NCBI GenBank assembly: GCA_037176705.1
Contig: CM073887.1
Coordinates: 84,206,348-84,270,347 of the forward strand
DNA length: 64,000 nucleotides
Direction: 5' to 3'
Source of the DNA: Molossus alvarezi
Taxonomy: Eukaryota > Chordata > Mammalia > Chiroptera > Molossidae
The notes below the pieces were generated by a model that was not told where the DNA came from, searched no databases, and was given only the letters and a program-made list of their open reading frames with translations. How positions within the stretch are numbered: position 1 is the stretch's first letter; every line of letters starts with the position of its first letter. Of the stretch, positions 1 to 11,368 are shown piece after piece. The position numbers and the translations under genes are program-made.

Positions 1-238
1 ACTTAAGAACTATTGACATAATCATTAGGATTTTTGAGTTAGAAACTATCTCCAGTAGAATAAGATTATCAAATCTAGTACTAAGAGAACAAAAAGAATT
101 TATTTAATTGAGTGGAATGAGGCAGATAGGGCCTTCACATTTCAAGAGTTATTCAGGCTCTAGAGACATTTTAATCTAAGTTAGAAGAATATTCTGTTGT
201 TCTTAAAGCCAAGAAAATACTCCATCAAATTTGTGAAT

Positions 239-3001
239 AAGAAACTACCTTGCCAGGAACTTCCTGTCAAAAATGGCTGCGTAGGTAAACCTGGTATTGC
301 CTCCTCCCACAACCACATCAAGATTACAACTAAACTAAAGAACAACCATCTGAACTGCCTGAAATCAAGCTAAATGGAAGTCCTACAACTAGGAAATTAA
401 AGAAGTAGCCACATTGAGACTGGTAGGAGGGGTAGAGGCACGGATGGGCTGGTCCCACATCCATATGTGGTGGATAAAAATCAGGAGACCACCTCATATG
501 TGAAGGTCCTCCCTGAGGAGCAAGGGGCCCCGGTCCCACCAGGCATTAAGCTCAGGGTTCTAGTGCCAAGAAGAGAAGTCCCCATAACTTCTGGCTGTAA
601 AAACCAGCAGGAACTGAAGCTGAAGGAGGCTGAGGCTGCGGGAGCCCAGGCAGCTTCACTTAAAGGGCCCGCGCATGGATTTACTAGGACTTGCTCTCTG
701 AGCTCCAGCACAGAGAAGAGGCAGCCCGAAAGGCACTAGAGACATACAGGGAAGAACTGAGTTGTTTGGCATCAGAGCAAGGACTGGAGAGGCAGCTTTC
801 TCCTGGAAAGACATGCTGGTGGAGGCCATTATTCCTTTAGTGAGCCCTTCCCCCACAGGGCAGGCAGACAGCCACCATATTTGGGATTCCAGCAACCTGT
901 CTCACACTATTTGCCCCATCCTGGTGATTCCCTGAGGCCCTGCCCCACCAAATTTTGGGGCCCACCCAAGCTGTCTTCAGTGGCTTTACCATAGGATTGG
1001 CCTGTTTTGTCTCCTGCTTCAGATTTTCCTAAATTCCCTCAAACAAGCAGCATCTGGCCACAGTGAGCCCCATACCTCTTGATAAGTAGCCCCAGACCCA
1101 GCACTAGCAGCAGCCAGCCTTGGTTCACAACTTGGCTTCGCCTGGGCACCTTCAAGCCCAGCACAAGAACCAGCCATTGGCAGATCGCTTTGTAGCTTAT
1201 GCCTGGTGGCCCTGGATATAACACAGGTAGTGGCTGACATTGCCCCAGAGCCAGCACACCCAGTGGACAGCTTCAGACCACATTGAAGCCCCACCACGCA
1301 AGCATCTCCACAAGTGACACACTCAAGGAATGGACTCAGGGGGAACCAGAGCACTGCTGAAGTAAGTCTTGCTCTTTGTGGTGGGCCTCTGCACAGCTGA
1401 TCCTCCAAGGTAGTCAGAGGTCGGTGGTTATTGGGCACAGCCAGTCCTTGCAGCTGATCAGCCTGAGTAAAACCCTTCCATTGATATGCCAACAGCATCA
1501 AGACTCAATTACAACAGAAGGATGTACAGTCCACACGGGGAGTGCACCTCGAGGGCCCAGCTGGGTGATCAGGGAGGCTGTGCCACTGGACCCTACAGGA
1601 CACCTACTACAACAGGCCACCCTAGGAAGCCTAGAAGACATAGCAACTCTACCTAATACATAGAAACAGTCAGAGGGTGGCAGCCAAAATGAGGAGACAG
1701 AGAAACATGTCCCAAATGAAAAAACAGAACAAAATTCCAGGAAAAGAACCAAATGAAATGGAGATAAGCAATCTAACAGATGCAGAATTCAAAACACTGC
1801 TTATAAGGATGCTCAATGAACTTAGTAAAGGCCTCAAGAGCATAATAAAGGACCACTCAAAAATGAAGGATGCACTAACTGAAATAATTTACAGAGAATC
1901 AATAATAGAGTAGGTGAATCCAAGAAGCAAACCATCGATTTGGAATATAAGGAAGCAAAAAAACACCCAATCAGAACAGCAAAAAGAAAAAAGAATTAAA
2001 AAAAAAAAAAAAAATGAGGCTAGCATAAGGAGCCTCTTGGACAACTTCACACGTACCAACATTTGCATTATGGGAGTGCCAGAAGAAGAGAGAGGGCAAG
2101 AAATTGAAAACCTGTTTGAAAAAATAATGACAGAAAACTTCCCTAACTTGGTGAAGGAATCAGACATACAAGTTCAGGTAGCACAGATAGTCCCAAACAA
2201 GATGAACCCAAAGAGGCCCACACCAAGACACATCATATCAAAATGCAAAAGGTTCAAGACAAAGAGAGAACCTTAAAAAGCAGCAAGAGAAAAGCAGTTA
2301 GTTACCTACAAGGGAGCTCCCATAAGGCTGTCAGCCGATTTCTCAAAAGAAATTTTGCAGTTCAGGAGGGAGTGGCAAGAAACATTTAAAGTGATGAAAA
2401 GCAAGGACCTACCACCAAGATTACTCTATCCTGCAAAGCTCTATCATTTAGAATCATTACTCTATCATTTAGAATCAGTGGCCATATATAAAGAGTTTCC
2501 CAGACAAAAAAAAAAAAAAAGCTAAAAAAGTTGATCACCACCAAACCAGTATTATATGAAATGTTGTTGAAGGGTCTTCTTGAAGGAGGAGAAGAGCAAA
2601 AATATAAACAATAATATGGCAATAAATATATATGTATCAACAATTGAATCTACTAACAAAATGAGCATGCAGAACAGAAACAGACTCATAGATACAGAGA
2701 ACTTTATGTTGGTTTCCAGATGGGAGGAGAGTTGAAAAAGATGAAGGGATTAGGGAGTACAAATTGGTTGTTAAACTAATGAACTTCAAAGGGAAGGTGG
2801 GAGGTGGGACGGGAAGAGAGAAACCAAAGAACTTATATGCATATATGTATACCCAGTAGACACAGATAGTACTGTGGGGAAAGCAAGAATGGGATGGGAT
2901 TGGGGAGGAGGAGGTCAGGGGGTGGGGGGAATGAGGGACATTTGTAATACATTCAACAATAAAGATAAGTTAAAAAATTTTAAAAAAAGAAACTACCTTG
3001 C
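239..3001 (+). mobile_element. Full-length HAL1 (half-L1) retrotransposon with 15-bp target duplications
   Basis: Bounded by identical copies of AAGAAACTACCTTGC at 239-253 and 2987-3001, so the insert is about 2.73 kb. It holds a ~1.4-kb 5' region, an ORF1-like reading frame (1677 to about 2580, broken by an in-frame TAG at 1911-1913 and frameshifts), no ORF2, then a short 3' end with AATAAA (2960-2965) and an A-rich tail. ORF1 without ORF2, followed directly by this 3' end, is the hallmark of HAL1, a family known to have been active in bats. The element depended on L1 machinery for mobility. Confidence 0.85.
1677..2276 (+). pseudogene. HAL1 ORF1 relic (L1 ORF1p-like RNA-binding protein)
   Basis: Opens MAAKMRRQRNMSQMKKQNK and continues with EISNLTDAEFKTLLIRMLNE, a typical L1 ORF1p coiled-coil lead. 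After an in-frame TAG it resumes with RTNICIMGVPEEERGQEIEN and LFEKIMTENFPNLVKE, the ORF1p RRM region. The normal C-terminal segment (ADFS..., REWQETFKVMK...) survives downstream in other frames, so at least one stop and one frameshift disable it. Confidence 0.8.
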
Positions 3002-3509
3002 TAGATTGATTCATTAAATATACAGTTACATTAAGTGTCAATTTTATGTCAGGAATATGAAATTCTGAAGTGGTGAAGAGAGATTTTGCTGCGGATGATA
3101 AATAGTTAAAGTAATAATTAGAATGTTTGAGAAGTGCTATAATAGATATGCACATAGGATCCTGTGCAAGTGTAGAGATTGGGGCCTTCTCAGGTCAGGG
3201 AAACCTTCCTGGGTACTGCCAGTAGTAATGCTAGGCCTGAGTTGTTCTTTGAGCAGTATGAAAGATGGATTGGAGGGATTGAGACTAGAAACAGGGAGAC
3301 AAGTAATGAAGCAGTGTCAATGGGAATCTTTTGGTGAGAGAATCAGTCAAACTTGGTAACTGAGGGATCAGGATGAGAAAAGGAAGCTTGAGCCCAGGTT
3401 TCTAGCTAAGCTCACTGTAGAATGCTTAACTTAAAAGGTCTCCCTGAATAATTCATAAAATGACTGTGCTCTTTATAATATATTATTTATGTTCCTTTAA
3501 CTGACAGCC

Positions 3510-4270
3510 CCAATATTTATTTAGCACCGACTATAACCTAGCTACTGTTACACAAGCTGAGAATACAGCACTGAACAAAAGAGAAATCTGTGCTCTCATT
3601 AGGCTTACATTATTGAGGGGGAAAACAGGTAAATAAAATTTAAGAAAAGTAAGGCAAGAACAAGGAATAGAGAATAACCAGGGCAGGGAAGGGTGGGTGT
3701 GGAGGGGCTTTTAAATAAGATTAAGGAAGACTTCTTGAGTTGACATTTGAATAGCATCATTCCAGATAAAGGGGATCTATATAAAGGCCCTAATGCAAGA
3801 GTGTGTTTGGCCTGTTAGTGTAGAAGGAAAGCCACAGTGAATGGAGTGGGATGAACAATAGGGAAAAAGAAAAGAGATATAAGCAGTGGTTAGTTCATGT
3901 GGGGTTTTTGCACTGTATTCTAAATACAAAAAGCCATTGAAGGGTTGAGAGCAAGGGAGTGATTTAATCTAATTCTGGCTACTGTGTGGAAAATTAGTCT
4001 GTCGAGGGACATGAGCAAAAAGTAGACGCAAACAGACTAAGCAGGAGTATGTTGCAGTGTCCCAGACAAGGTCTAATGCTTACTTGGATCACAGTGATAG
4101 CTGTGACAAGAAGAAATTGTCAAATTTGGGATGTATTTTGAAGGTTGAATCTATAGGATTTGTTGAGATATAAGAAAAAGAAAACTCAGGAGTTATGCCA
4201 AGGTTTTGCCCCAAGCAGCCGGATTAATGGTGACTTCATTTTTTGAGATTAGGAGATACAAGGGATCCAG
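3510..4270 (+). repeat. Ancient interspersed repeat, family not identified
   Basis: Recognisable recurring mammalian sequence beginning TTTATTTAGCACCGACTATA, with motifs such as GAATACAGCACTGAACAAA and CATTGAAGGGTTGAGAGCAA. Similar diverged blocks recur in this window near 9510-9700, 22150-22480, 24650-25480 and 45370-46440. I cannot name the family with confidence. Confidence 0.5.
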
Positions 4271-4289
4271 AATAGCTAAAAAACAGTCT

Positions 4290-5700
4290 TGATAAAGAAC
4301 AAAGCTGAGTGTTCACATTTCCCAATTTTACAACTTACTAATCAAGACAGTGTGGTACTGACATACGGATAGATATATAGATCAGTGGGAAAGAATTGAG
4401 AGTGCACAAGTAAAACCATACATTTCTGCACAATCAGTTTTTGACAAGGGTATCAGGACAGTTTAGTGGGAGAAAAAGTCTTTTGAACAAATGTGGCTGG
4501 GACAACTGAATATCCACATACAAAAGAAGTGGTACCTCTATCTTACACCATATAAAAAAAATGGATCAAAGCCCTGGCTGGTTTGGCTCAGTGGTTAGAG
4601 TGTCGGCCCATGGACCAGAGAGTCCCAGGTTTGGTTTCCACTAAGGGCATGTACCTTGGTTGTAATTTGTCCCTGGCCCCGGTTGGGGTTGTGTGGGTGG
4701 CAACCACTTGATGTGTCTCTCTCGCATCAGTGTTTCTCTCTCTCTCTTCCTCCCTTTCTCTCTTCCACTCTATCTGAAAGATAAAGGCAAAAAAGTCCTC
4801 GGGTGAGGATAAAAAAAAGGATCAAAGACCTAAATGTAAGTACTAAAGCTATGAAACTATCTTAGGGGTAAATCTCCATGACCATAGATTTGGCAATGGA
4901 TTCTTAGATTCCTAGACACCAAAAGCACCAGGAATAAGAAAAAAAATAGATAAATCGGACTCCATCAAAATTTAAAACTGTTGTGTACCAAAGGACATTA
5001 TCAAGAAAGTGAAAAAGAAAACCTGCAGACTGGGAGAAAATATTTGCAAATTATATGTCTGTACAGGTCTAGATTCCATAATATATAAAGAATTCTTATC
5101 ATTCAACAACAAAAACATAACCCAATCAAGCCAAAGGAGTTGAATAGATTTTTCTTCAAAGAAGATGTACGCATGAAAATATGATCAACATCATTAGTCA
5201 TTAGGGAAATACAAGTCAAAAGCATGATGAAATAACACCTCATACTCAGTAGGATGACTGTTAACAAACAAACCAGAAAATAACATGTTGGCAAAACTGT
5301 GGAGAAATTGGAACCCCAGTATATTGTTGGTGGGAATGTGACATGATGCAACCACAATGGGGGGGAGGGGATGAAGTAATGACACATGCTATAACATTAA
5401 AACATGTATAAAATGAAAGAAGCCAGTTACAAAAGCTCACATCTTATATTGATTCCATTTATAGGACATAGCCAGAACAGGCAAATCCACAGAAACAGAA
5501 AGCAGATTACTGGCTGCCTAAGCCTGGGAGTTTAGGGAAAATGGAGAATGACTGCTAATAAGAACAGATTTCTTTTTCAGTTAACAAAAATGTTCTAAAG
5601 TTGATGCCATGATGGTTGTACAACTCTGTGGATATATTAAAACCTGTTGAATATATGTGAATTATAGCTCAATAAAGTTATTATATTGAAACAGAAAAAT
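4290..5700 (+). mobile_element. 3' end of an old L1 (L1M type), ORF2 C-terminus plus 3' UTR
   Basis: Contains L1 ORF2 tail landmarks in order: AAGACAGTGTGGTACTGACA, TTGGCAATGGATTCTTAGAT, AGGACATTATCAAGAAAGTG, CATCATTAGTCATTAGGGAA, TATTGTTGGTGGGAATGTGA, then GAAAGAAGCCAGTTACAAAA and the AATAAAG-containing 3' end. Many indels; an internal deletion near 5360. A younger SINE interrupts it at 4572-4818. Confidence 0.8.
4572..4818 (+). mobile_element. Ves-type SINE
   Basis: tRNA-derived head (CCCTGGCTGGTTTGGCTCAG, B box GGTTTGGTTTCC), CT-rich middle, tail GGTGAGGATAAAAAAAA. Target duplication GGATCAAAG at 4563-4571 and 4819-4827. Inserted in the old L1. Confidence 0.9.
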
Positions 5701-5968
5701 AATGATGACAGAAGAGTCAGGGATGGGTATTGGAGGTATGAGGACAGTGGAGAAGATATAAAAATAGCCTCTGGGAGAATACAAGAATAAACTGACTATG
5801 GAAACATATTAGGATTGCTAGGCAGTACTTGAGGGGCCAGTTGAGGTTTGTGGTCTTAAATATAATGTGAGCCCAGCTGGCACTGTTGCACTGCTTAGGT
5901 AAGAACATACAATAGGTGGAGGGCTGAATTTAACCAAAATTGGGTTTTACCAGGGAGTACCAGAGAAA

Positions 5969-6046
5969 TTAGAAATAAGTTGAGGGAATATTGAAGGGAA
6001 TTGCTAATGTGATAACTGTGAGATCTAAGTTAGGTAAGAAGGAAGT
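5969..6046 (+). repeat. 78-bp direct repeat, copy 1
   Basis: Begins TTAGAAATAAGTTGAGGGAA and ends AGGTAAGAAGGAAGT. Matches 6350-6427 with a single difference (GCTAAT versus GTTAAT). Confidence 0.9.
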
Positions 6047-6349
6047 TGAGGACATGAAAGGGTAATGGACACTAAAAAGGTGATAGTCTGGAATTAGATA
6101 TCCTAGAGAGGCTGAAGAATTTTTGAAGTCAGAGTACTAGAGAGTGAGTTTGAAAAGATCGGTGGTGGTGATCAGAGAATGGGCTATCTGAAATCGAGAG
6201 CTTGCAAATGGCACGATTATTACTGACAGGCTCAAACCAGGGTTTCTCATCAGAACCACAAAACATAAAAAATGAACTGATTGTTATCCTACTTCTCCCA
6301 AGGATGGTACAAAACTGGTACCAATCATTCTAAATGCAGCAGACAGAGG

Positions 6350-6427
6350 TTAGAAATAAGTTGAGGGAATATTGAAGGGAATTGTTAATGTGATAACTGT
6401 GAGATCTAAGTTAGGTAAGAAGGAAGT
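6350..6427 (+). repeat. 78-bp direct repeat, copy 2
   Basis: Near-identical to 5969-6046; start-to-start distance is 381 bp with unrelated sequence between. Too long for a target-site duplication. Confidence 0.9.
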
Positions 6428-7234
6428 CACATCACATACAATGTATGCCTTAAGGCATTACTTTTCTCAGACCCCTCCTTGAGAAAGTCTGGGATGGTAT
6501 GATCTATGAACTGGATAGCCAAATGGTCAAGGAACTGAGAGAGACAAGAGTATTGGATGGATCATATCTTAGGTTGAAACCTATAAAAACTGAAACTTTG
6601 TATGCTTCAGTGTAATACAGTATATAGATATTGAAATTACCAAGAATGATGGCAGGAGTGGTGAAGAGATTAGACAGTAGGTGATATGTTAAAATTTTCA
6701 GTGAACGGCCTGGAAGTATGGGTCGCTGGTGGGGGCAGGTGACCAGGAGAATAGGAGATGATTACTACATCAGGGTTGGGTAGCAGGGGTAACACCATGG
6801 TTTGTGCTTCAAACTAGGTCTTCCTAATAGGCTGGAAACAACGAGGAGGAAGAGGCTATCTACCCCAACTCCAGCTCAGTAGTACTGTGGTATAAGGAAG
6901 GAGAAACAAGCCAGAACTTGGGAAAGTACAAGGAGAAGCAGTATCCTCAGAGAACAGCCATCTTTTTCAATGAGAGCAAGAAGATGAAGAGAACTTTCAG
7001 GGGAGATTGAGACTGAAAGGGTTTTGTTGATCACTGACACAAATTCCAGAAGGCAGAGTCATTTTGAGAGTAGGAGTAGGTGATTGAGTCAGATTAGAAA
7101 AGTCCTCCCAGATGACAGGTTAGAGTTATGTGAGGATGAGAATCTAGGTGATGAGAGATATCAGGGAGGCTTGGATTTCTTGTGATGTCCAGCGTAAACA
7201 GACTTAAGGCATGTTTTATCCTGGTTATCCCTTA

Positions 7235-7430
7235 AAGGAGCAGTGGTAGCCAATGGAACTGTCTGTAATGACAGAAATGCTTTATATCTGTGGGGTCAAA
7301 TATGGAAGCCAGTAGTCACGTGGCTGTTGAGCCCATGAAATATGCTCATGGGACTGAGGAGTTGACTTTTAAATTACATTTAATTCTAATTAAAATTTAA
7401 ATTTAAATAGTCACATCACTCAGAGAATGG
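7235..7430. mobile_element. hAT-Charlie-like DNA transposon relic
   Basis: Matches the familiar mammalian non-autonomous pattern (...AGCCAGTAGTCACGTGGCTG, TTGAGCCCATGAAATATG..., and an AT-rich centre TTAAATTACATTTAATTC). Family assignment and orientation are uncertain. Confidence 0.45.
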
Positions 7431-7635
7431 TAGATAATTAATTCTAAATGATAGCCTTTTTGTTAGGACGAGTTTCTTAGGGGAGTCTAGCAGCACTGAG
7501 GCAAGAAACATGCTGGTGAACTGCACCTTTCCTTCTTCCTCTTATATCCCGCTGAGGAAGTGCCTGGCTGGAGGAGGGGCACTTTAAACAGGAACATACA
7601 CAAGTCTGTGGCCTCTGTTATTTTCTGCAGAGGTT

Positions 7636-7860
7636 TGGTTTTTTTTAAAATATGTTTTTATTGTTTTTTTTAGAGAGAGTGGAAGGGAAAGAGATAGAAA
7701 CATCGATGTGAGAGAGAAACATTGATCAGCTGCCTCCTGCACGCCCCCCACCGGGGATCAAGTCTGCAACCCTGGTATGTGCCCTGACTGGGAATCCAGT
7801 CAGAACCTCTCAGTCCATGGGACAAGGCTCAATCCCCTGAGCCACACTAGCTGGGCTGCT
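7636..7860 (-). mobile_element. Ves-type SINE, older subfamily
   Basis: Reverse-complement order: T-rich tail, TTTAGAGAGAGTGG, AACATCGATGTGAGAGAGAA, TGCCTCCTGCACGCCCCCCA, ending TGAGCCACACTAGCTGGGCT. The body differs from the GTGAGGAT-tail subfamily. Confidence 0.8.
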
Positions 7861-8215
7861 GAGATGGCTTTGAGGTTGAAGGAGATAAACTGAGGATGAC
7901 AATTCTCTTCTTTGTATGTACAATTTCTACTCTCTTCAAGGAGCTATTGTTTTCACTATTATAGTTTTAGGCCATAGGTTTTTATTTTTTATTGCTTGTC
8001 TTTGAATTTTTGGAAACAACTGTGCTGATATTTACATAGTATTTATAATTGTTCTGTAATTCTTTGGTTATTTGCTGTTCATTCTGTTTGTACAAATTAG
8101 TATGGGAACCACTTAAAACTAAAACCTAACTTAAATTATAGACAGGCTGATAAGTGCTTATTCTAAGGATGGGTTTACTCTTTGGCAAGGCTAAGAAGTA
8201 AGTCTGGAAGAAGAA

Positions 8216-8375
8216 TAATGACAATTACAATGAACAACTTATATTTGCTGAGTGCTTTCTGTGAGCTGGACACTCTTAAAACTTACTTGGATTGTCTGGT
8301 GTGATTCTTACCAAAACTCATGAGGATAGATGCTATATCATGTCATTTTGTAGATCAGTTAACTAATACTCAGGT
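8216..8375 (+). repeat. MIR fragment
   Basis: Diverged MIR signature: TTGCTGAGTGCTTTCTGTGA, a CTTACC.AAACTCATGAGGATAG core and an ...ATTTTGTAGATCAG... segment. Confidence 0.6.
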
Positions 8376-8445
8376 CAGGTTATTTGCTTGGACATCATTT
8401 GGTCCAACTCTAAAGTTGGTGTACTTTATTCTGCTAGGCATTACT

Positions 8446-8450
<5 letters not shown>

Positions 8451-8507
<57 letters not shown>
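8451..8507 (+). repeat. (CT)n microsatellite
   Basis: About 28 uninterrupted CT units; lies within the SINE tail described for 8453-8736. Confidence 0.95.
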
Positions 8508-8513
<6 letters not shown>

Positions 8514-8736
8514 TTTCTTTCTCACCTGAGGACATTTTTGCATTTACCTTCAGATAGAGCAGGAGGGAGAGAGGGAGGAAGAGAGAGAGACACACATCGA
8601 CTGGTTGCCACCCACAGGACCCCAACCAGGGCTGGGGACAAACTGCAACTGAGGTACATGTCCTTAGCAGGAACTGAACCCAGGACTCTCCTGTCCACGG
8701 GCCGTCACTCTAACCGCTGAGCCAAACTGGCCAGGG
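8453..8736 (-). mobile_element. Ves-type SINE with a (CT)n-expanded tail
   Basis: Minus-oriented SINE (CACCTGAGGACATTTTTGCA ... GAGCCAAACTGGCCAGGGCT). Target duplication CTGCTTTCT at 8444-8452 and 8737-8745. The usual poly(T) tail has become a pure CT microsatellite. Confidence 0.88.
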
Positions 8737-9504
8737 CTGCTTTCTTTTATCTTAGCAGTGCCAAGGCAAGTCCCAAGTGCAGCTCCTTAAGATGTTTTCC
8801 ATCTCTCAGGTCTTAGTGACATACCTCCTCTCCTCCATTTTGCTTACCTTGACCTGGTGGTTGTTTTCCTGCTAGTTGCCCTCAGACTCCATTGTTCCCT
8901 TTTGAAATCTTTGGTTGCCGTCACCAGCAGCAAGGGTTTTGGATTTCAGTTTCATACTGAATTCTCTGCCTACTGCTAGTTGAAATGGCTGTCTCAACCC
9001 TCATAAACTGGAATTGGAGACTCCTTTAAGAGCAACTTACGCTTTTCCATTTCTTTGTAGGGGTAGTAGGCTTCAAAGGAAAAACTTAGCTTCAAGGCCC
9101 AGTCCAGTCCGCCCTGATCTTAACATTAAATAATAAAATTAGCATGTAGTTCCCAGCCATCTGTCAAGTCTTTCCCCTCAGATTCTTTTCCACCTGCCCA
9201 CTCACCACATTGTGTCTTCCCATCCTTTACCCTATTATTTTCTAGGAGAGGAAGCCTGCTCTTATAGAAGAACATGTGCTTCTTTAAAGGTAGACTTGCA
9301 TTGCATTCCATGGGTTTTTTGTTGTTCTTGTTTTAGCTTTGTGATCTTGATCAGATTACTTAATTTTTTTTTTTTTTACTCTATAAAATACAGATAATAT
9401 CATATGCCTTGTAGGGTTTTGTCCTAAGGATTGATGCTATGTTTATAAAGTCCTTGGTACAGAGTATAAAACAAGAACTCTTTTTCCCCCCTTAAACCTA
9501 TTGT

Positions 9505-9705
9505 TGTGATTTAATTTGGCAAATATTTATTAGTGTCTAATATGTGCTAGATTCTGCTGAGGATGCTGAAGAGATCAAAAAACAAAACTCGGAATCTCTT
9601 AAATTCGGAAAGTTGCATGTTGTAGAAAGGAGACAGACATACAAACAAGTAACAGAAATGTACTAAGTGCAGTAGAGGTATATATAAAGTGCTAGAAGAA
9701 ATTAA
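9505..9705 (+). repeat. Ancient interspersed repeat, second copy of the unclassified family
   Basis: AAATATTTATTAGTGTCTAA, ATGTGCTAGATTCTGCTGAG, GGAGACAGACATACAAACAA match the general pattern seen at 3510-4270. Diverged. Confidence 0.4.
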
Positions 9706-10377
9706 TTTTTTTTTTCAGCCCTGTCTGTGGAGTGGTTTCTAAGTATTTCTTTTGGAGAAAATGCTTGGTAGTCTAGATGGGGGACAAATGGAAAGAGAGA
9801 GAAAAAACAACCCTTAAAAGTTTCTGTTATCTGTGAGGTGCCAACCTTTTAAGAATTGATTTTAGCAAGGCCCTTGATAAAAATCTCTCATGAAGTCCTT
9901 GTACATAAGATGGAGAAATGTGGACTGGCTGATAGAATAGGGGGAGGATTTGAAGCTGGTTATACAACTATGTCCAGAACATTTTTCTCCTGCAGTACTT
10001 TACTTATACAATCTCTGGGTTGGAAGGAACCTTAGTAATAGATTGCCTACTCTCTCTGTACTCTGATCTCTTTTTCTCCCTTTTAATTTTGAATTCAACA
10101 GTACAGAAAATATGTAGTGAAAAACATCCTTCCTATGTCAGTCAAGCGTCCCTGTCATGCTCCCCAGAGATAAACACTATTAATAGTTACTTGTGTGTAT
10201 GATCTTGTTTTATTATGCGTATCTCTTTACACTTTGTGTTATAGTTATTTGAATGTATATGCTGTCTCCTTTAATTCATTGTAAACTCCTTAATAGCAAG
10301 AACCCCCACCTCATAATTTCCTCTATCTCCCCAAATTACTTGCACATTGAAGATTCTCTATAAATATTTGCTTGATT

Positions 10378-10647
10378 GCCCTGGCCAGTTTGGTTCAGCG
10401 GTTGGAGCGTCGGCCTGCGGTCCTGAGAGACCCGGGTTCGGTTCCCGCTAAGGGTGCGTACCTCGGTTGCAGTTTGTCCCCGGCCCTGGTCGGTTGTGCG
10501 GGTGGCAGCCACTCGATGTGTTCCTTTCACATCGATGTTTCTCTCTCTCTCTCTGTTCCTCTCTCTCCCTCCCACTCTACCTGAACAAAAATGGAAAAAT
10601 GTCCTCGGGTGAGGATAAAAAAACAAACAAACAAAAAAATAAATAAA
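10378..10647 (+). mobile_element. Ves-type SINE, young-looking
   Basis: Intact head (CCCTGGCCAGTTTGGTTCAG), B box GGTTCGGTTCCCGC, tail CTCGGGTGAGGATAAAAAAA plus (AAAC)n/(AAAT)n. Perfect 17-bp target duplication TAAATATTTGCTTGATT at 10361-10377 and 10648-10664. Confidence 0.95.
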
Positions 10648-10744
10648 TAAATATTTGCTTGATTAAATAAAGGGAATGGGCCAGGGGGCAGAAGACAGGT
10701 TTCTCTGTTAATATGCCACAGTTTTCTGTTCTTGGCCATATCCT

Positions 10745-10897
10745 TTACAATAATTTTTTCCCCAGTGACTTGAATGAAGAAGTAGAAAGCATGCTTGTCA
10801 TATATGCAGATGACACAAACTGGAAAGAGAGCTTATAACTTTAGATGACAGGATCAAAACTGCAGATGAACTCGCCAAACTGGAATGTTCACTTTAA
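10745..10897 (+). repeat. Relic of a CR1/L2-like LINE reverse transcriptase
   Basis: One frame reads LNEEVESMLVIYADDTNWKE, resembling the (F/Y)ADDT catalytic motif of CR1/L2-clade reverse transcriptases; the frame then degenerates. Short, ancient, non-functional. Confidence 0.4.
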
Positions 10898-10910
10898 AAG
10901 AACAGGAACA

Positions 10911-11153
10911 GCCCTGCCCGGTTTGGCTCAGTAGTTAGAGCGACGGCCTGCGGTCCAGAGAGACCCAGGTTTGGTTCCCGCTAAGGGTGCGTACCTCGGT
11001 AGCAGTTTGTCCCCGGCCCTGGTTGGTTGTGCGGGTGGCAGCCACTCAATGTGTCCCTTTCATGTCAATGTTTCTCTCTCTCTCTTCCTCCCTCCCACAC
11101 TATCTGAACAAAAAATGGAAAAAAAATGTCTTCGGGTGAGGATAAAAAAAAAA
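10911..11153 (+). mobile_element. Ves-type SINE
   Basis: GCCCTGCCCGGTTTGGCTCA head, GGGTGAGGATAAAAAAAAAA tail. Target copies AAGAACAGGAACA at 10898-10910 and AAGAACAGGGACA at 11154-11166. Confidence 0.93.
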
Positions 11154-11166
11154 AAGAACAGGGACA

Positions 11167-11368
11167 GCCCTGGCCAGTGTGGCTCGGTTGGGTGTCATCC
11201 ATGCACCAAAAGGTGTTGCTGGTTTGATTTCCAGTCAAGGGCACATGCCCGGATAGGGGGCATGCAGGAGTCAGCTGATCAACATTACACTCTTACATTG
11301 ATGTTTTTCTTTCTCACTCCCTCTCGCTTCCTTTCTTTCTAAAAATCAATAAACTTTTTTTTTTTTTT
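11167..11368 (+). mobile_element. Second SINE of a different subfamily inserted in the same target
   Basis: Head GCCCTGGCCAGTGTGGCTCG, internal GCACCAAAAGGTGTTGCTGG, tail AAAATCAATAAACTTTTTT. Flanked by AAGAACAGGGACA (left) and AAGAACAGGTAC (11369-11380), so it shares its target with the preceding SINE. Confidence 0.9.

Larger units (their letters stand above)
5701..7234. other. UIMC1 intron, no gene seen
   Basis: AT-rich intronic DNA; apart from the 78-bp direct repeat it may be a continuation of the unclassified ancient repeat. No exon or RNA gene recognised. Confidence 0.5.

Noticed and set aside
467..1663. Open frames of 70-160 codons in both strands
   Set aside because: All within the non-coding 5' region of the HAL1 insertion.
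10378..10460. tRNA gene (A and B box-like motifs in several places)
   Set aside because: These are heads of Ves-type SINEs, with target duplications and non-tRNA bodies; no cloverleaf.
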